Below are positions 1-5,341 of a DNA stretch of 9,524 nucleotides, piece by piece. Position 1 is the stretch's first letter. Every line of letters starts with the position of its first letter. A program made the translations under genes and the position numbers. Below the pieces are notes generated by a model. That model was not told where the DNA came from and did no database searches. It was given only the letters and a program-made list of their open reading frames with translations. The stretch is from Bacteroidales bacterium (GTDB lineage: Bacteria; Bacteroidota; Bacteroidia; Bacteroidales; F082), in assembly GCA_016281295.1 (NCBI GenBank), contig JAEEII010000158.1, positions 1 to 9,524 on the forward strand, given 5' to 3'.

Positions 1-11
1 CTCCCGAAAAA

Positions 12-392
12 GTGACGAATCTTGCCCCGAATGAAATCTTTGTTTTCGGTAGCAATGACCAAGGCATACACAAAGGAGGGGCAGCTTATTTGGCCTTGAA
101 AAAATTTGGCGCACAGATGGGGGTTTCTTCTGGCTTGCAAGGAAGCTCGTACGCGATCCCCACGGTAGGAAACGGGATTGGACCTCAGGAGATTGCGGAC
201 TCTTTCCATACGTTTGTGGAGTTTGCAAAAGCACATCCGGAAAAGACTTTCCTGCTTACCGCCCTCGGCTGCGGACATGGCGGTTATGAACCTGATCACA
301 TCTCCCACTATTTGGAAGAAGGAATCAATGTCTCAAATATTCACTATCCAATGGAGTTCTGGGTTGCCTTCGAGAAGCGTGGACTCGTATAG
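12..392 (+). CDS. A1S_2505-like phage/accessory protein of unknown function (start uncertain)
   Basis: The product is about 126 residues. It opens with the pattern xNLxPNEIFVFGSN, followed by G-IHKGGAA, a YAIPT segment near residue 48, FLLTALGCGHGGY near residue 80 and a closing aromatic stretch. From memory this order (IFVFGSN, GGAA, YAIPT, A-GCG-GGY) matches the small family called 'A1S_2505 family phage non-structural protein', found in phages, prophages and accessory regions. The glycine-rich loops suggest a nucleotide- or ADP-ribose-type fold, but no biochemical role is known to me. The GTG at 12 gives an N-terminus of the usual family length. However, the frame is open to the left edge (codons for P, E and K precede it), so the true start may lie outside the window. 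The gene faces the restriction operon and ends 276 bases from it, so it probably belongs to a separate transcript. Family call fairly sure; function unknown. Confidence 0.75.
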   Translation: MTNLAPNEIFVFGSNDQGIHKGGAAYLALKKFGAQMGVSSGLQGSSYAIPTVGNGIGPQEIADSFHTFVEFAKAHPEKTFLLTALGCGHGGYEPDHISHYLEEGINVSNIHYPMEFWVAFEKRGLV

Positions 393-466
393 AAACCTAA
401 TTAGACCCATTATTTGAGATACCATCCAACAGAAAGAGGTACTCCACCGCGGAACCGAACAGGGAG

Positions 467-475
467 AAAAAAAAA
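467..475 (-). terminator. U-run downstream of the operon, possible weak terminator
   Basis: Nine consecutive A on the plus strand give U9 in a minus-strand transcript leaving the DUF262 gene. The stem just before it is poor (a 5-bp inverted pair at 491-502 with a two-base loop), and the strong hairpin at 528-594 is about 50 bases further upstream in that direction. This is not a canonical intrinsic terminator and is listed only as the most plausible end of the operon transcript. Confidence 0.25.
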
Positions 476-527
476 CAATACTGCTGAATATCAACACGTT
501 GAGCGATTACTTACCACGCGATAGTTG

Positions 528-594
528 TAAGCCTCTTTTAGATTTGCGCCTTAATCCCCTATTGGAATCACGGTGCAAATCTAAGAGAGGCTTA
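528..594 (+). repeat. Long inverted repeat, 23-bp arms with a 21-base loop
   Basis: The left arm 528-550 pairs with the right arm 572-594 over all 23 positions. Two pairs are not Watson-Crick (537 with 585, and 548 with 574). In a plus-strand RNA both are allowed G-U wobbles; in a minus-strand RNA they become A-C mismatches. The helix is therefore best formed in a transcript running left to right. It lies between two convergent genes, where a bidirectional terminator would be expected, but no U-run follows either arm directly. It could be a terminator-like or transcript-stabilising structure, a small structured RNA, or a palindromic repeat element such as a MITE remnant. Confidence 0.8.
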
Positions 595-668
595 TGTATC
601 AGCGCGTTCATAAAAATGCTTTCCGCGCAATGGAAACAAATCGTAGGATAGAAGCTGAACCGTACGAC

Positions 669-2450
669 CTACTCTAAATTCCAGATTACTAGTGAGAGAT
701 TATATAGCATTTCTTGACGATCGTGAATCGTGCTCTCATCCCAATGATCATATGCCCGAAGGAACTTATTGATGCGATTTATCGCTGTGTCAGTACCCAC
801 CACATCAAGCTTAGCTATGCTTCGTGTAACATACAAATTTGACTTAGCATACTCTATAACCTTCTCCTTAAACGGTTTATTACCAATAGCACCATTCATA
901 GACTTCTCTATTAGGGTAAGGTTACCTAGGAGAACTTTAAGATTATCGTAATCTTTAATCATCTCCTTCATACCCGGCAACGGAGTCCATGGAAGAATAT
1001 GTTCAATTTCGACTCCTGCCCGAATATAATGCATCAACGAAGTGTGAGATTCAACGCCTATTCTTTCATTATCAATAAACTGTGCTATCTTCGCCAAAAT
1101 ATATCGGACTCTATACATCTGAAGATCATCTTGGCGGAAGTTCAAGAAACGGATCCTGTATTCAGTATCCTTCTTATCAATCTCGGGCTTAATATTCTCT
1201 GCTACCCAAGTTTTTAATTCGTCCATTGTCTGGACTTTACAAAGAGACAGATTCCATTTTCCAAATTGTTTCTCATAAATCTTAGCTTGTTCTTTCGTGA
1301 AGAGAAAGTAAAATAGATATGTTTCAATACACTTGCAGAGATAATTGAACATATCCTGAGGGAACTGTCTTGCTGTAAGGAGAAGAATTAGATGCTGGCG
1401 GAATGCATTACCACCTAATTTGGAAATGCTATCCAAGTAAATGTTGTCATTTCCAACTCGGTCTTTACCGTGAGAGAAATTGACGTAACAACGTGCATTT
1501 TCAATGAGATGCTCCACAAACTTGTATGGATCGGTAGAATACAGGTAAATGTTCGAAGGCCGAGTAAACCACTTATAGATTTCGTCCTCACGAACAACAT
1601 TCTCTCCTTTATTGATTGGATTGGATGAATTATCCTGGCTGGGATGGTTCGAAACAATATAATAGCGAAGGAATCGTAACGGTCTTTCTTGAGAGGATTC
1701 AAGTATGTTAACCAATTCCTTCCACCTGTCTTTTAGCTTATCGAATTTACTGCGGTCTACCTGTTGGAAAATGAGATTCTTCAATAGATCCATCGGGTTG
1801 AGGCCGACACCTCGGTCATTGATAGTCTCAAAGATTTTCAACGCGTCGTTGATATCAGGAGTCAATATCTGAATGAACTTCAGTTTCCTCAGAAAATACA
1901 TAAAGAACGTCTTCAGCTCATCGAGGTCTTTTTCAGTATTGCACGCTATGAACTTCTGAATGATTTCGTATGCTTCATTTATCCTTTTCGCACTTTCAGA
2001 TGACATTGTCTTCTTCTCATCGCAATTGACGATCTGTTGCAAAATGGATTCGCTGTCAGAGTATTGAAGAACAAGATGTAATTGGGTAATCTCGTCCCCC
2101 TTTTCGTTAAAGCGAACATTCTGAAGTAACTGGTCAGCCACTTTAGTCGACAGACCATGTGCTGCATATAAGTTGCGAAATGCGCACAACATTAAGAATA
2201 GTGTAGTTGTTCGTTGCTGACCGTCGATTAACTCCTTTACTCCATTATTATCAAAGACTACTGTAGTGCCAATAAAATACTCTTTGCTTTTATCTGTTGA
2301 GAACTCATCATAAAGATCTATCAGGAGTTGGGATACTTCATATTCTGCTCTCCAAACATATTCCCGTTGGTAGTCCGGGACTATATAGAAATCCTTAAAA
2401 CACTCTTCGACGTTGAGGTCTTTAAAACGGTATTTGTTATTATCACTCAT
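669..2450 (-). CDS. GmrSD-like modification-dependent nuclease (DUF262 + DUF1524), single chain
   Basis: The protein has 593 residues from the ATG at 2450. The frame stays open upstream, but that stretch lies within the preceding gene and has no family likeness. The N-terminal DUF262 (ParB-like/GmrS) half has VPDYQREYVW at residues 24-33, the IDGQQRTTT nucleotide-binding motif at 75-83 and F-TINDRG-GL-PMDLLKN at 207-224. The C-terminal DUF1524 half is an HNH-type nuclease: EIEHILPW at 481-488 with catalytic-type H484, then LGNLTLIEKSMNGAIGNKPF at 508-527, with the conserved Asn positions and a following Lys. Both halves look intact, at about the usual length for fused GmrSD/BrxU/SspE-type proteins. 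Known members use NTP hydrolysis and cut phage DNA carrying modified bases (glucosylated hydroxymethylcytosine for GmrSD). The exact substrate cannot be read from sequence. It is the last gene of the operon, 22 bases after its neighbour. Confidence 0.92.
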   Translation of the reverse strand: MSDNNKYRFKDLNVEECFKDFYIVPDYQREYVWRAEYEVSQLLIDLYDEFSTDKSKEYFIGTTVVFDNNGVKELIDGQQRTTTLFLMLCAFRNLYAAHGLSTKVADQLLQNVRFNEKGDEITQLHLVLQYSDSESILQQIVNCDEKKTMSSESAKRINEAYEIIQKFIACNTEKDLDELKTFFMYFLRKLKFIQILTPDINDALKIFETINDRGVGLNPMDLLKNLIFQQVDRSKFDKLKDRWKELVNILESSQERPLRFLRYYIVSNHPSQDNSSNPINKGENVVREDEIYKWFTRPSNIYLYSTDPYKFVEHLIENARCYVNFSHGKDRVGNDNIYLDSISKLGGNAFRQHLILLLTARQFPQDMFNYLCKCIETYLFYFLFTKEQAKIYEKQFGKWNLSLCKVQTMDELKTWVAENIKPEIDKKDTEYRIRFLNFRQDDLQMYRVRYILAKIAQFIDNERIGVESHTSLMHYIRAGVEIEHILPWTPLPGMKEMIKDYDNLKVLLGNLTLIEKSMNGAIGNKPFKEKVIEYAKSNLYVTRSIAKLDVVGTDTAINRINKFLRAYDHWDESTIHDRQEMLYNLSLVIWNLE

Positions 2451-2472
2451 AACATTAAAAATTATCAATTGT

Positions 2473-3174
2473 TTACATCGGTGTAGAAATGAATCGCCTT
2501 CTCCATCCAGACCCAGATGGTTTGAAAACAAGGCTTTTACATTCATTGCAGAAATAGACATCCGTACCGTCAACCCTAACACCCTTTCGTGCCTCGAAAT
2601 TACCGCCACAGCAATCACAGGTAAAGGGTTTACCGCAAACATGTTTAGGCATATCACCAACAGCCGCAGACCATTCTTCAGGACTTCGCGAGGGCTTTGG
2701 AGAACGCACTTCTTCTACCAAACAGATATCCCGTAATAGTAGAAAAGCTCGTGAAGCATACCTCCCCTGCGGTTTATCATACCTATACCCATCAACCCTT
2801 GCGGTCACGTCATCGTAAACGATAAAACCGGCAGGAAGCTCCACAGGATGCTCATAGCCATAGTTGTCTTTAAGCAATCTCTTACCGTTTCTGTCTTTAT
2901 CTTCCATCACGGTAAAAACATATCTTTCACCAATCAGATACAGGCTCACCAGCTTTAGTAGTTTATCCTGAATTTCACGGGCGACATACACATTGAAGAC
3001 AGCGGTTCGGGTTCCTGTTATCTGTTTGTGAATTTCTTTAGCTCGCTTCAAGACAGTCTTCGCAGAATCCTTTTCCAAGCCAGATTCAATCAGCTCTATA
3101 TAGTGCTTCTCGATCTCCTTGCAGGTCTTCTCGGCTATCGCTAGCCGTCGCGCAGTTAATTCAAGATCATTCAT
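2473..3174 (-). CDS. Uncharacterised 233-aa protein with C-terminal zinc ribbon
   Basis: I do not recognise the family. Residues 1-75 are charged and helical. A beta-rich middle runs about 80-155 (GERYVFTVMEDKD, ELPAGFIVYDDV, LLLRDICLVEEV), followed by a Pro/Ser linker. The tail is a zinc ribbon: Cys186-x2-Cys189 and Cys209-x2-Cys212, with two extra Cys at 180 and 188. The last residues form P-x-G-x-G-W-RRRF-ISTPM. That ending is shared with the 100-residue protein at 5035-5337. The start at 3174 follows the upstream stop by 9 bases and lacks a clear ribosome binding site, as usual in this region. Lying between a helical small protein and a DUF262 nuclease, it may be a nucleic-acid- or protein-binding partner of that nuclease; this is inference from position only. 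Confidence 0.8.
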   Translation of the reverse strand: MNDLELTARRLAIAEKTCKEIEKHYIELIESGLEKDSAKTVLKRAKEIHKQITGTRTAVFNVYVAREIQDKLLKLVSLYLIGERYVFTVMEDKDRNGKRLLKDNYGYEHPVELPAGFIVYDDVTARVDGYRYDKPQGRYASRAFLLLRDICLVEEVRSPKPSRSPEEWSAAVGDMPKHVCGKPFTCDCCGGNFEARKGVRVDGTDVYFCNECKSLVFKPSGSGWRRRFISTPM

Positions 3175-3183
3175 ACGATCCCA

Positions 3184-3414
3184 TTAAAAGTCAAACTGAT
3201 TGATGGACTCTATAGATCTATCGAGACTGGATGCGGCATCTTTAAGCGAAGAGACAATATCGTGTATTGCTTTATAGCTCTCTGGACTACCACCAAGCCT
3301 CTGAATGTTATGAAGAGCCGCTGTTTCAGTCGAAATGGCTTGATTCAATAGCCTTTTAGCCGCTTGTATTTTTGCGGAACTATCATTGATAACTTTACGG
3401 CGAGCATTATTCAT
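3184..3414 (-). CDS. Small 76-aa helical protein, unknown function
   Basis: This is a short, mostly alpha-helical protein with no Cys, no signal peptide and no membrane segment. The first third is basic (NNARRKVIND, KIQAAKRLL). The rest is amphipathic, with a probable helix break at GGSPES (residues 41-46) and a second helix, AIHDIVSSLKDAASSLDRSI. A helical hairpin or oligomer is likely. It sits 9 bases from both neighbours, and the preceding gene ends in two tandem TAA codons, so it is clearly part of the operon. It may be a small partner subunit of the coiled-coil protein upstream or the zinc protein downstream. No family is recognised. Confidence 0.7.
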   Translation of the reverse strand: MNNARRKVINDSSAKIQAAKRLLNQAISTETAALHNIQRLGGSPESYKAIHDIVSSLKDAASSLDRSIESINQFDF

Positions 3415-3423
3415 AGCAAGTTA

Positions 3424-4236
3424 TTATTGTAAGTTAAGCGTATGGTCGGCAATCGCATCAGGGAGTGGGAATCGCACTCGTTTTTGGCCAAAACCTACAA
3501 CGCAATTGTTCTCATTCAACTCTATGATAGAGCCTTCCCCGAAATTCTTATGGATGACTTTATCTTGCAGCTGGATTGTTTCCCAGGGTAATTGTTTTAC
3601 GCCCAAAAAGGTCTCCAGGTTCTGGACTGCTTCTTCGAGGCTATTCATAGCATCCTCAACGTCTCCCAGAATATCATCGAGAGAGTCTATCGCATCTTGC
3701 ATCGTTTCTCCTCGCTCGCTATCCTGAAGCCCCTCGGGCAAGTTATTAAACGCCTCTTCTTCGTCATCCCTAACAGATTGCAAATCTTCAAATACATCTT
3801 GAATGAGAGAATAGGACTCTTCAACTTTCGTGTAGCGCTCAGGTTTCGTTAACAGCGGAATGGTGGATGCCTTCTTATCGCCCGGTTCACCATCCGGGTG
3901 CACCTCAACAACTACGGGTTTAAAATTATTATCAATTACAAAAAAGACACATTTCCTAATCAAAGCATTCGCTGAGCCGAAAGCCGAAAGCTTCTTATAT
4001 GCCATCCATACCTGTTCTCCTGTCTTAGGATCGCGGTATTTCTTTGTAGGGCGGCCATACTCATTCTGGAACGGATAGCAGCACCATACGAAGTGCTGCA
4101 CCGTCCGATACTGACCTTTTATCCGATTTGCGAGATTCCTGACATCAATGTTCTTGCTCGATGTCAGCATCGCGTACTCCAACTCGAGCTCTTTGACTTC
4201 CTGCTCCGTGAAGGGACTGTTATAACTTTTCGCCAT
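3424..4236 (-). CDS. 270-aa protein: novel N-terminal domain, acidic coiled coil, PcrA/UvrD-tail-like Tudor domain
   Basis: Three parts can be seen. Residues 1-135 form a globular domain I do not recognise, with a helical start (TEQEVKELELEYAML) and an aromatic/Cys-rich stretch (HFVWCCYPF). Residues 136-210 are a strongly acidic coiled coil containing NLPEGLQDSERGETMQDAI, a pattern I associate with phage and accessory-region hypothetical proteins. Residues 224-256 read DKVIHKNFGEGSIIEL followed by V-FGQKRVRF. This closely resembles the Tudor-like tail of PcrA/UvrD helicases (G-x-VxHxxFGxGxVxxx), which binds RNA polymerase in PcrA. No helicase motors are present, so this may be a free adaptor. 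It starts 4 bases after the 44-residue ORF and ends 9 bases before the next gene. Function unknown; adaptor role is inference. Confidence 0.8.
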   Translation of the reverse strand: MAKSYNSPFTEQEVKELELEYAMLTSSKNIDVRNLANRIKGQYRTVQHFVWCCYPFQNEYGRPTKKYRDPKTGEQVWMAYKKLSAFGSANALIRKCVFFVIDNNFKPVVVEVHPDGEPGDKKASTIPLLTKPERYTKVEESYSLIQDVFEDLQSVRDDEEEAFNNLPEGLQDSERGETMQDAIDSLDDILGDVEDAMNSLEEAVQNLETFLGVKQLPWETIQLQDKVIHKNFGEGSIIELNENNCVVGFGQKRVRFPLPDAIADHTLNLQ

Positions 4237-4240
4237 ATAA

Positions 4241-4375
4241 TTAATAGTTTTGACTCCCGAGGAAGGACTCTTTGAGTTTATAGAGGGTTACTCCGTTGAA
4301 GGAGAAGTATTTATGGCCTTGGTAGAAGCCGGAGAAACTAAACTTGTTACGCGAAGTGCACTTCTCCGTAATCAT
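4241..4375 (-). CDS. 44-aa ORF: orphan second copy of the restriction enzyme's C-terminal module
   Basis: From the ATG at 4375 to the TAA at 4241-4243 the frame encodes 44 residues. They align without gaps to the last part of the large restriction enzyme: shared T-x-K, RNK, S-SG, QG-KYF, G, LY, K and F in the same spacing, with four extra residues at the end. An 18-base stretch inside it (4304-4321) matches the enzyme gene at 5393-5410 in 17 of 18 positions. The frame continues 9 codons upstream of the ATG to a stop at 4403-4405, and weak likeness may continue there, so this may be a leftover gene end rather than a designed start. Its stop lies exactly 4 bases before the next gene, the same spacing as after the full-length enzyme. 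It could be a decayed remnant or an expressed free domain; I favour remnant. Confidence 0.65.
   Translation of the reverse strand: MITEKCTSRNKFSFSGFYQGHKYFSFNGVTLYKLKESFLGSQNY
4304..4321 (-). repeat. Direct repeat copy 1 (C-terminal module)
   Basis: These 18 bases match 5393-5410 with one mismatch (position 4314). They are the best-conserved DNA within two diverged copies of the enzyme's 3' end, lying 1,089 bases apart and enclosing the zinc-protein and lipoprotein genes. Confidence 0.75.
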
Positions 4376-4411
4376 AGTCGAGCGGTATGAGCGCCCTTTT
4401 TCTCATAGACA

Positions 4412-5002
4412 TTAGATATCAGGAACATTTTGCTCTTCCAACGCGTCGAATAACTCGATATTCACGTAGTACAGGCTGCAAAAACTCCTGTCGTTTCCGT
4501 TGGCTGCAGCCGATTCATCATAGACAACCCCCACGGAGTTCGTATCGTCCGTCCAGAAAGTCAACTGATTCGATGGATGGACATTGCCTTTCCCGTATTT
4601 CTGTGTAAACAATTTGATTACGGCCTCATATTGCTTCCTGGCCATTTCAACGCTTTCATAAGAAGCGACCAAGGTTATCTGAGATATCATGTCTTCCCCA
4701 TCCAAGGCCACGTCAACGTAAGTCCAGGAATAGCCGCCATAATTAAAACTAAGAGAAGAAGGGATAACCCGTACCGTTTTCCCCACCTGATCGTTGTTTT
4801 GACTATCTATGAGTACGGCTTCGTCCGTAGCCGTGGACACGGCCTTTTGAATACTTTTCTCATTCGACTTCTCGCATAGTTTCATTCCGAGGATTTCAGT
4901 CTTAACGGGGGCTTCTGAAATGATTCTCGAGGAGTCGTTTCCCTTACACGACGCGACAAGAGCAAGCGCTGTGATGAAAAAGATCAATGTGAATTTGCGC
5001 AT
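4412..5002 (-). CDS. Lipoprotein of unknown function
   Basis: The start is the ATG at 5002, giving 196 residues; an in-frame ATG 12 codons earlier would put extra charged residues before the signal peptide and would overlap the upstream gene's stop. The N-terminus is a clear type II signal: basic MRKF, a hydrophobic core LIFFITALAL, and a VASC lipobox with acylated Cys19. The residues after the Cys (KGNDSS) do not make a clear Bacteroidota surface-export signal, so the final membrane face is open. The mature part has a beta-rich middle (LSFNYGGYSWTYVDVAL, ISQITLVASYES), a helix ARKQYEAVIKLFTQKYGKGN and a Ser/Tyr-rich end with two more Cys. I do not recognise a named family. An envelope protein inside a restriction operon is unexpected. 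It lies 32 bases after the zinc protein and 36 bases before the 44-residue ORF. Confidence 0.85.
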   Translation of the reverse strand: MRKFTLIFFITALALVASCKGNDSSRIISEAPVKTEILGMKLCEKSNEKSIQKAVSTATDEAVLIDSQNNDQVGKTVRVIPSSLSFNYGGYSWTYVDVALDGEDMISQITLVASYESVEMARKQYEAVIKLFTQKYGKGNVHPSNQLTFWTDDTNSVGVVYDESAAANGNDRSFCSLYYVNIELFDALEEQNVPDI

Positions 5003-5034
5003 GGTTCTATTATTTTCTAGTGGTGTCTTTATTC

Positions 5035-5337
5035 TCAACGTTTGTTACCCATTGGGGTAAAAAGGATTCTTGGCTTGTTCCCATTCGGATGTCTGACCTT
5101 ATGGTTGCATGAGGCACACAGCCATATCTCGCCGATCGAACTGTTTTCGTAATGAAAACCACTTGAAATCAGTTTAGCACACCTTGAACAAAGCTTATAG
5201 GGCGGATTGTCGATCGTGAACTCGTCAAATACCCGGGTAGTGAGCCTCACATAACGAAAAGATCTGATCCGTTCTGCGCGCTCTCGCTCAGCATACTGTT
5301 GCCGCTGACGCTTCCTCTTTGCTTTAATGGTGTCCAT
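5035..5337 (-). CDS. 100-aa basic zinc-ribbon protein
   Basis: The ATG at 5337 lies 4 bases after the stop of the restriction enzyme, which fixes the start; the longer open frame would lie inside the enzyme gene. Residues 1-30 are very basic (KAKRKRQRQQ, ERERAERIRSFR), typical of nucleic-acid contact. A zinc ribbon follows, with Cys50-x2-Cys53 and Cys74-x2-Cys77 about 20 residues apart, WLC before the second pair, and then NHKVRHPNG. The tail R-ILF-TPM matches that of the 233-residue protein at 2473-3174. The second Cys pair with following His residues recalls HNH nucleases, but the His-Asn-His order is not convincing, so I call it a zinc-binding accessory protein. It may bind DNA or RNA alongside the enzyme; that is inference. 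Confidence 0.8.
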   Translation of the reverse strand: MDTIKAKRKRQRQQYAERERAERIRSFRYVRLTTRVFDEFTIDNPPYKLCSRCAKLISSGFHYENSSIGEIWLCASCNHKVRHPNGNKPRILFTPMGNKR

Positions 5338-5341
5338 GATT

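Larger units (their letters stand above)
393..668. other. Non-coding interval between convergent genes
   Basis: This gap separates the plus-strand gene ending at 392 from the minus-strand nuclease gene ending at 669. It holds a run of nine A at 467-475 (nine U in a minus-strand transcript) and the long inverted repeat at 528-594. I found no convincing protein gene. Two short open frames cross the hairpin, one on each strand (27 and 33 codons), and neither resembles a known family. Confidence 0.6.

Noticed and set aside
521..625. 33-codon minus-strand frame through the inverted repeat
   Set aside because: Its sequence is dictated by the palindrome and it resembles no known protein.
594..677. 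27-codon plus-strand frame starting at the end of the hairpin
   Set aside because: It is short, overlaps the end of the DUF262 gene and matches nothing I know; it could be a fragment of a lost gene, but the evidence is too thin.
2451..2660. 70-codon N-terminal extension of the DUF262 nuclease frame
   Set aside because: It overlaps the 3' end of the 233-residue gene, has no DUF262 likeness, and the ATG at 2450 gives the normal family N-terminus.
4386..4407. Small inverted pair (6-bp arms, 10-base loop) between the lipoprotein gene and the 44-residue ORF
   Set aside because: The stem is short and AT-rich with no U-run following; it could occur by chance.
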